DNA of 64,000 nucleotides from Ceratobasidium sp. AG-K (Eukaryota > Basidiomycota > Agaricomycetes > Cantharellales > Ceratobasidiaceae), in the NCBI GenBank assembly GCA_037039685.1, contig JAWNGF010000005.1:248001-312000 (forward strand). Direction: 5' to 3'. Below are positions 51,363-64,000 of this stretch, piece after piece (position 1 is the first letter of the stretch; each line of letters begins with the position of its first letter). The translations under genes were made by a program, and so were the position numbers. The notes beneath the pieces are model-generated. The model was not told where the DNA came from and searched no databases. It saw only the letters and a list, made by a program, of their open reading frames with translations.

Positions 51363-54300
51363 TTACGAACCAACGTGTATGAAAGGTGCCCATCGACCCA
51401 CAGCACTTTCCCCCACTTGATCTCGCAGAGATGCCACCGACTTGTGCAATGCCCTCGCCGCTCCACTACAGTCCATCTTTCCGTCCTTCAGTAATTCTGC
51501 ATATACGCCGCGTGAAACCTCTGGGCCGTCTTGATCCTGGATCGACCACATGGTACCAATCACGCTCGAATATCCTGCCATTAACATGCCGGCTGCAAGA
51601 TGAAACGCCTCGTCGGGCATTCTGCTATCGCCGGTCGCTGTCTGACATGCGGATAAAAATGCCAGGCCCTTGTTTTTGAAGGACCTCTTCATGATTTCTG
51701 AGAGCGTTAGATCGCCATCATGCAAGTGAAATGCACTCTGGGCTGGATTGTCCGCCACCTGAGTGGCATGACACGCGAGGTGGACCCAACTTTGCTCTTC
51801 CATTGCTTTTAACACAGCACCGACTGTCGCATTCTGGCCATCGAGCTGGACTATACGCGTTGCCCTATCGTGCTTTTTAATTTCCATCAGTTCATGTTTT
51901 GTGCATGGTATATGAGATTGACCCGGGGTCTGCTCCTGCCCAACGGCAAGGATTCCTGTTTGAGAGTCGAAGTTTTTAGAAGCCGAGGTGAGCAAGGTAC
52001 CCAGAGTAGGGGTATATGAAGACACGACAAGATCGGAAGTATTAGGTTGTAATCCGTCATAACAACCAGCAGCGTGAAGCGGAAGGAAAGAGAGGGGGCC
52101 TGTCGTGCACCATGTTACATGTGGTAGTTGATCAATTGGTAACGGATTCTAAGAAAAACAATCAGCAACCACCTATTTAAGAAAGCGAGCTTAGCGCACC
52201 GTATAATCAAGGTACTCTAATACCGGCTTTACAATGCCTAACCATAACGCTTGTAACGGCGACTTCCAGCTATCTTCTGGCCTTTGAAGACCGTGTCTGC
52301 TTGCTTTGGCGAACCCGCGGTGCCATCCAAGCGGTGATAGTTGCTCTCGAACTTCAATGGCCTTGGCTACTGAAAAGAACGGAAGTGGGACGTGGGTTAC
52401 CTCGTTGGTGTTCGGCAAAAGTACAAGAGCATCGCACTGGAGCTCCCAAAGATTGATTACAACGACGGGTCCATCCGATGCAGCGTGTTTGAGCTCATCA
52501 AATTTACGAGGTCGTATAAAATTGTCGAAGCCAGAAAGACTCCGCGCTTCTTGGATTAGGAAGTTCCACTCTGTAGCAAGACGATGGCGGATTTGTGTAT
52601 TCCCTTCGAACTCGTCTCCTATGGATGTTGCCATGTAATCATCGAATGTTCGGGAATTAGCTCGCTCCAGTGCTTGACTAACTTCGCTCATTTTTGCGGA
52701 AAGATCAGGGTAGAGTTTCGAGAGCTCATCGAGGGGTGTCCGCAGTTGGAGCATTTGGTTCCACACAATGGAACGGCCCTCTTCGAGCCATTCAAGGGCG
52801 AAGTTAGAGCTTTTAGCTGTAAGTGCATATGATGCCGCCTCTGTTGCAAGATCACCTAAGTATAAAATGCGCTCATACCGTTGGTGGGCCGTGCCCCCAA
52901 GCCATACTTCCCAAGGGATTAAATCTATAGCAATTTGATATGCTGCTTGGGCGTCGAAAAGGCCGTGAATCTTGGACAGCCTGGCCAATTCGACTGATGC
53001 TAAAAACTTGGCTGATTCGTATCCCGTAGCTGAATATGCGGCTTCTTCGAAACTTCTCAGGGCAGAAATAATGTCCTGATTGTCAGAGTAGCGATCGAAG
53101 CGATACACATAGGCGATTCCAAGTCCGTAAAGTACCGAAGGCTTGCATATATCATTATGAGGGGTGATTAGCGCTGCCGCCTGAATCCCGCATTCAATCG
53201 CGCTGATGATATCCGAAGCGTCATTTTGAAACTTGAATCGCTCCTGATATGCATATCCTAGGTCATTTAGCATGTTTGGCTTGTATAGATTTCCATCGGG
53301 AGTGAGTCTCACTGCATCACAGTGGGATTCAATTGCGTCGTTGATGTCTGATAGATTTTTCAGAAGTTTGAATCGAGCTAAGTATGCGTTTCCCAGGCGA
53401 CTGAACCCCATTGGCAAGCTTATATGACTGGCGGGGGTGAGAGACACTGCCATGGCCTGATATTTGATCGCAAGGTTGAGGTGGGAGAGTTCTTCTGAAC
53501 GGGGAAAGTAGGCCAGGTATGCACGGCAAGGTTACTAAGTCTTCCTGGCATGGCTGAGTGGTCTTCGGGAGTCAACGCTACCGCCTTGGTATGGTAAATA
53601 ATCGCGGCGTGTAGGTCCAAAGACTCGCTGAGGTAGTTGTAACGTTTGTAGTAAACAACTCCCAGACTATCAAGCTTGAATGAGAGATCCACATGATCAT
53701 CGGGGGTTTGCGACACAGCATCAAGCCAATATTTAACACTATGGTCGAGAGCTGAAATATCACCTGACCGATTCAAAGAATCCAGGCATACGCCTTCGAA
53801 CTGGTCTTGTATTTCCGGTCTATATTCGCACCCATCTTGGACTGGTGGTTGTGCCTTGGATGAATATCTCATAACAGGTTTGTGATCCGCAATATCGCCA
53901 AACTTGAAAACCAGCTTGTGGTAGATCCTGCCAAGGTTTCTATGCAGCGAGGGAAGGATAGCGTCATCGGCGGGAGTGAGCATTATCGCGCCACGATAGT
54001 ATTCGATCGCTTTATTAGCATCGGAACGCTCGCCCGAGTGATCAAAACGATCTGCATATACGTTTCCAAGCCTCTTCATTACTATGGGCCTATGTGTATT
54101 CCCATCCGGCGCAAGCGCTAACGCCTTGGACAAGTGTTTGATTGCATCATTGAAGTCCAGAGGGTCACCCCAGTGCTCAAATCGTTTATGGTGTGCTACC
54201 CCGAGATTGCAGAGGCGAAGTACCAACGGTACGTTTGGGAGATCATCAGAGGAAAGCAACAACCCTTTGACCTGATATTCGATTGCGTTGTCAATGTCGG

Positions 54301-55048
54301 AGCGATCTCCTACGCGCCTGAATCGAGCCAAGTAAGCAAACCCGAGGTTATTGAGAACTGTAGGTTGAATCTTATCTCCTTCAGGAGTGAGCACCAGTGC
54401 CCGGGCGAGATATTCGATCGCATCGTTAATATCTGAAATATTGTCCAGATGCCAAAATCTGGTACGGCACGCACTCGAGAGGTCACTAAGGATTCCTACT
54501 GTCTCCATATGCCCACTAGGAGTAAGGGCCAGGGCCTTGGATAGCCATTCTATTGCTGTGCTAATCTCTGTAGAGTCGCCCACGAGCAGAAATCGGGCAT
54601 GATAGGCATTTCCGAGACCGTGGAGTATCGTTCGCATGCTTGAATGACCCTCGGGAGTTGATACCAGTGCTCTGGCCAGATATTCAACTGCGTTTTCAAT
54701 GTCCGAGGGATCACTTAGACGATGGAAACGAATTTTGTATGCCGTTCCCAGATAATAGAGCATTTTTGCTTGGTCCGCGTGGTCGTTAGGAATGAGCTGC
54801 ACAGCACTAGCCAAGCGCTCGATTGCACTACTGATGTCCGGAAGGGAGCCTAGACGATCGAATCGCTTCAAGTACGCATATCCAAGATCATAATGTACTT
54901 CTGGACTAGTTCTGTGTATTCCGGATGGGAGGGAAGCCGCCTTGAGCAAGGATTCGATGAAATTATCGAATTCAAGCAATCCGTCTTGTCGTTCTGACTG
55001 AATGCCAAGATTGTCATGATCCTCGTCGGGTAACATGAACAGACCCAT
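51363..55048 (-). CDS. TPR-CHAT protein (predicted caspase-like peptidase) with an apparent frameshift
   Basis: The N-terminal ~800 residues are about ten or more TPR-like units of ~47 residues (consensus LGxAYxxRFxxxxDxxDIxxAI), then a helical linker and a C-terminal CHAT domain. The CHAT domain shows both catalytic sites: HLACHA (His) and FLSACQTATGD (Cys), followed by GTMWSIQDQDGP. One intron (52199-52149) joins the TPR part (to 52200) to the CHAT part (52148-51363). I start at the ATG at 55048; ATG 55036 is an alternative. Near 53522-53528 the repeat frame shifts by one base: LSNLAV upstream and AYLAYFPRSEEL downstream belong to one repeat but lie in different frames. That is either a real inactivating deletion or a sequence error. 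Fungal TPR-CHAT proteins are suspected regulators of cell death or self/non-self responses. No neighbour clarifies the role. Confidence 0.82.
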
Positions 55049-56245
55049 CACGACCACATATACGCACACATCAGTCCTGAGAATTTTCGTCGTTGACGAT
55101 GGAAATCATACTTCCACGGAAATGATAAACTTTAGAGCACTTACGCGATCAATCTCCCTGTTATCCACAAGCCACCGAACGCGATATTGAAAAGCCAAAA
55201 TAAAAGTTTTGACAAACCCATTTGAGGAGTGTTCTTATCCAAAGTGCCGTCATCTTTGGGTGGAAGTCCCAATACCTCGCCGATTAGTACGGGCGAGTTC
55301 CTGTCGCCCGTGCTTGTGGCAGGTGGTTCATCTAAGAATTTGAGTATTCACCTTTAGTACGACAAGGTGATTAGCCATTTTTCCTATCACGTACCCGACT
55401 CGGATGACGCATCATATGGTAACGGATCACTGCATATAACCTATGAGGTGCGTCGGATTGTTTGAGGTTGGGTTACTCAACGTACTCCAGGAATAGCCCC
55501 TTCGTATCCGAGGGTCCGTTTGTAGGAGGTTCTAAGTCCATAGTTTTATAGAGATGCCGCGTCAACCGAGTAGAAAGGTGGGGGCAAAGAGGTATGCAAG
55601 GTTGACTCTGTCCCTATATACTGCAAGCACACTTCGATCTTCTATTCCTGGTCTGGTGGGAACGCGATCCGAAATCAAATTGAAAGTAGTGCTCATCAGC
55701 ACAGCCAAGGCAGGGCACGAGGTCGTCTATTATATATATATATGTATATATATATTTTTAAAAAATACGTTAATTTTACGAACTACATGCGCGCGTGGGC
55801 AAACCGCTCGGTCACAAGGACGAAGGACTTTAGGCACGGTGAGAAGAACAAGAGACCACCCGGAGGTTATTACAGAGGAGGGAGAGACTAGACGGGGCCC
55901 GAAGGCGGTACAAAAACGAGAACAAAGAAAACTACGGCAAGAGGCAGGCTTGAGCGGCACGAGGTCGCCTATATCGTCCGGTATCAATACCCCGCGGTAG
56001 CTGTATAACAGTTGGTTTATAGTTTAGGTAATCGAAGATCCGTGAGGCCCAGTACACTCGAGTACCACCTTTCGATTATTGCATGAATGCTATACGTGAC
56101 CATATCCATAGTGAGCTAAGTACAGCTTGAGTATCTCGCCCCACATAGTGGTCATCTGTTGCCCTAATTGCGCCTCATAGGGTGCGAGTATTATACAGTC
56201 GAGCCAACCTACACTCTTCGTGCCCCTGGCCCAATCACGTTAACC
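55049..56245. other. Intergenic with AT microsatellite, no gene seen
   Basis: A low-complexity tata run lies at about 55730-55760. The motif ggcacgaggtcg(t/c)ctat occurs just before it (about 55716) and again near 55959, a short direct repeat. An open frame here of ~148 codons is Arg/Thr-rich, spans the microsatellite and is not called. Confidence 0.45.
55730..55760. repeat. TA-rich microsatellite
   Basis: An alternating tatata run broken by one tg, followed by a short T/A homopolymer stretch. Confidence 0.8.
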
Positions 56246-57733
56246 TCAGTTAGTGCGAAATCCCCATGGTCCCCCAACAACCCAACCCACGACCCGAGTT
56301 TGGAGTAATCTCCCCACTCCAATTGGCCCAACCAACGTACTCAGGATAACCGCCCAAGTCCCGACCCCAAACGCTTCTTCGCTAACCAATTCCTCCGTCT
56401 GGGCAATATTCATAATCAAAAGTCCAATTTCTCCACGCGTGACCAACGCCAGTCCCACAAAAAGGCCACCTGGCCAGGACGGAGTACCAAGCTGGGATGA
56501 AGAGTCGTTGCGTCTTTCTATTATTGACCAAGCCGGTAACCAAACTCCCGCAGCGACTTTGGCGACAACCATTAGGGCAGAATAAAGAATTCCTCTCCAT
56601 GCCGTAGTGGCCGAAAACAGAGAACGAACCGGGATAGCGGCACCGATGCTTGCGAAGAAGAAGGGAGCTAAAATGTGATTCTGGACGGGCGCGATGCGCT
56701 CGAACGAGTGGTGGGGGGACCAGGTGTCCGAGTCGACGTGCAGTCGGAGGTGCTTCCAACTATGGCTCATGAGGCTGCCCGCGCAAAAGGCGCCAATGAG
56801 CATGGATGAGCCAACATAGTGTGCAATTGTGACGTATGCAGCAACCACGGCGACGAAAAGGAGTAGTGAAACGTTGGTGTACTGGTACGCCCATTTACTG
56901 CGAGGCGAGGCGGTGCTGAAGCGGGTTGAGAAAAATCTGACGACAATGGGGAAAATATATTTGGCTAGGATGGTGGTAACCGCGAGCATGACGCTGGAGG
57001 AAACGATGGGGCGGGCGATGACCCATCCTGAGATGTGCAATCCCGAGTCTGTTGGCCCAAGGTTGGATACGACGCTGCTAATGACCAATCCAATGATATC
57101 GTCGAGTAAAGCCGCACCCACCAGGATGGTTCCTGCTCGTGTCTCGCCAAGGCTCCTTTGCTCTTTTGATGAAGCCGAATCGGCGCTATGACCCAGATCG
57201 GTATCCCCGCGGGGCTGGTTCGAGGGGACCGGAAATTTGAAGCCTGCCATGATTGCAAAGGTCGTTCCCAACGAGGTTGCGCTCAGTGCTGCACCAATGA
57301 CAAACGACTCCAAGGTGCCATAGCCGTAGCCAAAATGGAGAGCTAGCATGCTGAGTCCAATAGGAAGTACTATGCCGGAAAAGGCGACCAATATACAGAT
57401 GCATAGGTTTCGCCTTTCACTGAGAATATCCAGCCGGGCATCGAGTCCACCTTCGACGATAAGGAGAATTAATCCCCAGTATCCGATCGTTCCCATTGTC
57501 GTTTGCATGTCGAATGGGAGAATGTTGCCAAGTGGGACGGCATAGACTGCGCCCAGAATGAGCTGTCCAACGAGACCGGCTCCAAACAAGAACTGAAAAA
57601 CGCCATGGACGACATTTAGGAGATAGAGAAACGACCCAACGACCAGGAGGGTGATAGTGGTAGGTTCATGAAAAGGCAGTGCATAGTCGTTGTCGTTCTG
57701 GCCATTACTCTCGGAGGGCGCGCTCAACGCCAT
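56246..57733 (-). CDS. CPA2-type cation/proton antiporter, intronless
   Basis: A single uninterrupted frame of 495 residues from the ATG at 57733 (MALSAPSESNGQNDND), remarkable next to intron-rich neighbours. It has about 11-12 hydrophobic segments, starting TITLLVVGSFLYLLNVVHGV, with the ion-site pattern GAALLDDIIGL (paired aspartates of the CPA2 family), GLILLIVEGGLDARL (helix 4-type region with EGGL) and a hydrophilic loop near residues 170-195 (QPRGDTDLGHSADSASSKEQ). Family members exchange Na+ or K+ for protons at the plasma membrane or endomembranes. There is no long C-terminal regulatory tail; the protein ends soon after the last helix (VGGPWGFRTN). Together with the ATPase 6 kb away it could serve monovalent-cation balance; linkage in fungi is weak evidence for this. 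Confidence 0.87.
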   Translation of the reverse strand: MALSAPSESNGQNDNDYALPFHEPTTITLLVVGSFLYLLNVVHGVFQFLFGAGLVGQLILGAVYAVPLGNILPFDMQTTMGTIGYWGLILLIVEGGLDARLDILSERRNLCICILVAFSGIVLPIGLSMLALHFGYGYGTLESFVIGAALSATSLGTTFAIMAGFKFPVPSNQPRGDTDLGHSADSASSKEQRSLGETRAGTILVGAALLDDIIGLVISSVVSNLGPTDSGLHISGWVIARPIVSSSVMLAVTTILAKYIFPIVVRFFSTRFSTASPRSKWAYQYTNVSLLLFVAVVAAYVTIAHYVGSSMLIGAFCAGSLMSHSWKHLRLHVDSDTWSPHHSFERIAPVQNHILAPFFFASIGAAIPVRSLFSATTAWRGILYSALMVVAKVAAGVWLPAWSIIERRNDSSSQLGTPSWPGGLFVGLALVTRGEIGLLIMNIAQTEELVSEEAFGVGTWAVILSTLVGPIGVGRLLQTRVVGWVVGGPWGFRTN

Positions 57734-58921
57734 ATTGGTGGGCCGTCGTGACAGAGACCTGAGTGGGACGCTGTGGTGGTCAAACCCTTCATTTTATCCG
57801 GCGGTAAGCGCCCGGCCAAATCATAAACTTGGCTTCAACGTCACCGCCAAGAACCCAGTGCCGGCTTGGACGCAAGCATTCCCCACACACCAAGTCGTGT
57901 TGGGTCCATCTGGTTTACCAGTATGACTCGGACTCCCCAAGATTATTGAAATCAACAAAACGGCGTTACCGAGCGGAGTTTATGATTAGTACATCCTCCC
58001 GTGTTGGTGACGTTCGGGGCGCTCTTTTGGAGAAATTCTTGAGTCCAAGCGCCCCTAGAAATCTCCCGATAAATAATACAACCCGAACATGATATAATTG
58101 TACGAGTCTGGGCGACCAGGCGACCTTCAACACTCTGTTAGCTGTAAACTGGGTAGCCACGTAGAAGCATTACTCGCCAATCACTAGCACGATTGTAGTC
58201 TCTCGGGTAATCACGAGCCGACCGAAGCAGCTATTGTTGAAGCATCGATTTCACACAACAACGTCGCTTTAGGTCAGTAGACGCCCAGAGCTACGCTCAC
58301 CTGTCTCAATTGCGATATCCTACTATGCTCACATCCGAAGCATCCTCGTTCCTTACCCTAAGTGCGCAGCACTTACCCGTAACCCACCTCGACTTCGCGG
58401 AACCTGTTACCATCCGGGGAGATGATTATCACCTTCGTGATATGCACGAACCATGATCAGGTGAGAAGCTAAATTTAATAACGAGCCCAAAAAGCAATTT
58501 TTGGAAGACACAAGCCAATCAGAACTTACGTGCTGTAGCTCCCATAGGTCCAAATTTAGCTGTTGCGTCGATCCTTGATGTCTCGAACCATCAATATAAG
58601 CCAGCTGACTTCAATGGAATTTTCCCTCTTCGCCTGGGCAATCTGCTGTCCAACCACTGCGCCGTCATTCAGTACGCGACAATATGTGGGTGTCTCCGGG
58701 ATCTCACGTCAAGAGTAATTTGGAAAGTTCCGCCAATCATACTATAGGCAACGAGTGTTCTGGGTGGAATTAGTATCAGCCTGAATAGACTTCTCACCGC
58801 AATCGCTGCTGGGCGGACGGCTTGCATGCGACGAAAATCACGAGCCAGGTAGTATAAAACCTTGGGCCTCATTATTGGTGGACGCATCACTCTCAAGGAC
58901 GCATCAGTCAACTGACTTACT
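57734..58921. other. Divergent intergenic region
   Basis: About 1.2 kb between the minus-strand antiporter and the plus-strand glucoamylase. Apart from the TATA box at 58853 no feature was recognised. Confidence 0.45.
58853..58859 (+). promoter_or_regulatory. TATA box of the glucoamylase gene
   Basis: TATAAAA sits 69 bases upstream of the ATG at 58922, consistent with a strongly expressed secreted-enzyme gene. Confidence 0.55.
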
Positions 58922-61429
<2,508 letters not shown>

Positions 61430-62190
61430 AGCTCAACACTGGTTGGGGCTGCGTGTGGTTCGAATGTCTTAATTGATATCTATTCCACAGAATAAATACC
61501 GTTTCAAGTGCCTCAGTTCATTGATTTGGACCGATTCGACGTTTTGAAGATATGACCTCAGTAACGACACGCATACGGTGATAAATTGATTCAACGCTAC
61601 AACTGTGCAAGGAAGTGACGCATATATGTCGGTGGTGATCATACAACCACACCTCATGAGACGAACGTGAGAGATATTACCAAGCTAATAACTTATTTTT
61701 AGATCTTTGCATTCGGTTTCGCAACATCTCGGGGGCGTCCAACAGAATGCACATGGCACGGAAATCATGTGAGTAACATACCTCCCGTCGATGGAAGAAA
61801 TAGAGTATCATATGGTGATTCGGTCATGGTAGCAGGGAAAAGCAAATGTGACTGCTGCCACGAGCCCTGTAGCAGCGCGCATCCCTGTTCTCTCCAAGTG
61901 AAACGCTCTCCTTGCATTTCAATTTGGGCATATGTAAGCCGGGACAGATGTCAGGAATCGAGGCCTAGATGAAAGGGTGTAGCAGCAAAATATAATTATT
62001 TGAATTAGTATGTCATCTCCGACGATCCTACCATGAAGACGCTAGTATAAAGAGTGCCTTGTTGAAGTAAGAACACCCCTTCCTCCCCTCAGACATCCCC
62101 GGGGCCGCGTTGGGCCTGCCATTCTTTTCTTTCTTGACACACGCCTCCTAGTCACTCGCTCCTTAGCCTCTACTGTCGTTACCCCTCACT
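61430..62190. other. Intergenic, no gene seen
   Basis: Spacer of about 760 bases between two plus-strand genes; no coding or RNA feature recognised. Confidence 0.45.
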
Positions 62191-63329
62191 ATGCATGAGC
62201 ACTTGATTCGTGATTTAGCCGCCGCCCATCGGTCCGGGCAGAAAACATATGGTTTTTGGGGAAATCATACTGCAACCATCGATTGGTGCGAGGTAGGAGT
62301 ACGTTTTCCCTCTTCGCTCCTACTCGACGCTCACCATATTATTCTATTAGGACAACTACACGCACACTCAGTACATCGCCGAATGGTACAACACCATTTC
62401 GAACATCCCATTTATCGCCCTCGGTCTATATGGCGCCTACTTTGCCCTGACAGAAATCCCAGGCGCGATGCACCGATGGCGATTCGCCGCTCCCCACTTT
62501 GGTATCGCCTGCGTCGGCCTCGGCTCTTTGATCTTCCACGCGACGCTCAACTGGTACGCCCAAGTGTTGCTCGACGAGATGCCAATGATCTACGTCTCGA
62601 GCATGGTCCTCTATCTCGTGTTTGCGCCCACGGACGGCTCAGGGCCTTTGGGTCTGAAACTAGGGATTGCCGCCGTGCCGCTGACTATCACGCTTTTCTA
62701 GTGAGTTCCTGCATGTGGGGTCAATTCAAATCAATAACTGAGTGGCCCAAAGCTTAAACTTGCCGTACCCCGCGATTCATCAACTCTGCTTTGCGCTCAT
62801 CATGCTTGCTATTACCTATCGCCTGACCACGCTCCTCCGGGACCCCAAACTCGATCCGGACACGGTTTACGACGCCAAGTACTACATTATCACCGGAGTA
62901 TTGATGTTCCTGTTGGCGTTTGGGATTTGGAATATCGACAACGCGTTCTGTGACGTCTGGACCAAAATCCGGAGCCAGTTTTGGCGGGACGTTGCGGGGC
63001 CGAGTTTTGAAACCTCTAGTCCCTTGGCTGCTGTGATAGGCGCCGTGACTCAGGGACACGCGTGGTGGCACTTGTTGACTGGACTTGGATGCGCAAGGAT
63101 TGCTGCTGGAGCAAGCTGTAAGTTGAAACCTTTATGTGTGATTCATGGGGTTTACTCACGCGACGGCTTAGACTTGATGCTCAGCACGGCACACCCAGAC
63201 ATGTTCGTCCTAGACCACCCGTTACTCGGAGCGATCCCCTGTGTTCGGAGGTCCCCAGAGTTCCAAAAAGCAGAATCAGAAGAACACCCAATGGGTGTCC
63301 GAATAGTCATCACCGTACAAGAGTTTTGA
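62191..63329 (+). CDS. Alkaline ceramidase (YPC1/YDC1/ACER family)
   Basis: Four exons (62191-62292, 62351-62700, 62753-63117, 63172-63329) join in frame to give about 324 residues. The N-terminus carries the family signature YGFWGNHTATIDWCEDNY, followed by IAEWYNTISNIPFIALGLYG. Conserved metal-binding type residues appear in GLGSLIFHATL (Ser, His), LLDEMPMIY (Asp) and the C-terminal GHAWWHLLTG (two His). About seven membrane helices are visible. Enzymes of this family sit in the endoplasmic reticulum or Golgi membrane and cleave (phyto)ceramide to a sphingoid base and fatty acid. The usual size of the family is 260-320 residues, so this is complete; the ~45-residue tail after the last helix is slightly long and hydrophilic. 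Confidence 0.92.
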
Positions 63330-63781
63330 TTCCCCTTGGGATCTGCCAGTCATTCGCCATAGATTTCATTTTTTATGCTCGTACACTACAGTCGTTCATT
63401 GGGACTACTTATATGGATGTATACTAGAGTAGCTTATAGGCATTGTTAATATATATTACCAGTATTCTATCACGCATATAGCCGTTCGCCTAGTGGTCGC
63501 CTGTCCACCGGCTGGCAGAGCGATAAAGTTCATCACGTGCTGTTTTGAGCAGCTGGGCGCTTGGTCTCAAACTGGGCGATCACACTCGGCAAACACGCAG
63601 CACCAACTCTCCACCGCAGCTCAGTTGTCTGGGCAAATCAAGTCGCCCAAGTAGAGTAAATTTTGGCGTATACCACACGACCTTGTAATACTATTTGGAG
63701 GCTCTCCCAACTAGCGCTCCCCGACTCCCATCGGATACGCCCTCACGACCGGACGAAACTCGATACCAACGACGATTCAAG
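63330..63781. other. Intergenic, no gene seen
   Basis: Between the ceramidase stop and the ATG at 63782; presumably terminator of the former and promoter of the latter. No specific signals recognised. Confidence 0.4.
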
Positions 63782-64000
63782 ATGTCGCTCTCTCATTTAA
63801 CTGCCGTATCAGCTCAAACTTTACAACAAACTCTCGAACTCCAAAGGTTTTCTACGCTTCCCGGTTCGCCTGCCCCTCCTGCGTCACTCGTTAGTCAAAT
63901 CACGCGGAACATGGGATCACTCCGAGCGGGGATATTAGAGATGGAGGAGAACGCTAAAGGGAGGGATGAAGTGAGGCCATTACGAGAGCAGTGGGAGAGG
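63782..64000 (+). CDS. Start of an uncharacterised gene, cut by the window edge (SNARE-like N-terminus?)
   Basis: From the ATG at 63782 the frame is open to the window end (73 codons): MSLSHLTAVSAQTLQQTLEL, then LQRFSTLPG, a Pro/Ala-rich turn (SPAPPASL), and a helical charged run (VSQITRNMGSLRAGILEMEE). The heptad-like helices and small size of the visible part recall N-terminal domains of Golgi/ER Q-SNAREs, but this is weak and could be any coiled-coil protein. The start context (gattcaagatgtcg) is reasonable and no earlier in-frame ATG is apparent. Confidence 0.55.
   Translation, partial: MSLSHLTAVSAQTLQQTLELQRFSTLPGSPAPPASLVSQITRNMGSLRAGILEMEENAKGRDEVRPLREQWER

Noticed and set aside
55554..56000. 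Open frame of 148 codons spanning the TA microsatellite
   Set aside because: Reading through the microsatellite gives a repetitive Tyr/Ile run; no domain on either side.

Overview
This is a genomic window from a filamentous basidiomycete. Genes are split by many short introns of about 50 bases with GT(A/G)NG donors and (C/T)AG acceptors, coding DNA is moderately GC-rich, and there are no operons. The gene content fits an Agaricomycete plant-litter or plant-associated fungus: a secreted GH115 glucuronidase, a GH15 glucoamylase with a starch-binding domain, a fungal P-type IIC (ACU-like) cation ATPase, an alkaline ceramidase, a TPR-CHAT protein and tandem TAP-like serine hydrolases. A Rhizoctonia-like (Cantharellales) source is my best guess, but it is an inference.

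Layout. 1-1276: F-box/LRR-like gene, cut by the window edge. 1.6-13.5 kb: minus-strand array of three complete tripeptidyl-aminopeptidase-like (TAP-like) alpha/beta hydrolase genes and one decayed 3' fragment. 15.4-19.8 kb: GH115 glucuronidase. 20.7-26.2 kb: an uncharacterised coiled-coil-tailed protein, a small secreted protein and an uncharacterised 641-residue protein with a long Ser/Thr-rich acidic tail. 27.9-41.2 kb: plus-strand array of three more TAP-like genes, with a non-autonomous hAT element between the last two. 42.1-43.2 kb: two small unknown genes. 44.4-50.0 kb: P-type ATPase plus a decayed tandem remnant of its 3' end. 51.4-55.0 kb: TPR-CHAT protein with an apparent frameshift. 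56.2-57.7 kb: cation/proton antiporter. 58.9-61.4 kb: glucoamylase. 62.2-63.3 kb: alkaline ceramidase. 63.8 kb to the end: start of a further gene.

The most distinctive feature is the TAP-like family: six genes and one pseudogene in two oppositely oriented arrays. Each complete product has a signal peptide, an NPGGPG oxyanion-type motif, a GFSYG nucleophile elbow, an ADPITP acid motif and a GH(V/A/C)S histidine motif. Unusually for this family, each then has one transmembrane helix, a basic stop-transfer run and a short tail carrying YDNP(F/Y) in five of six genes. The copies show signs of gene conversion, internal deletion and pseudogenisation. The polysaccharide-degrading genes (GH115, GH15) and the surface hydrolases suggest secreted nutrient acquisition; the ATPase and antiporter suggest monovalent-cation homeostasis. 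All exon structures were read by eye from splice signals and reading frame.
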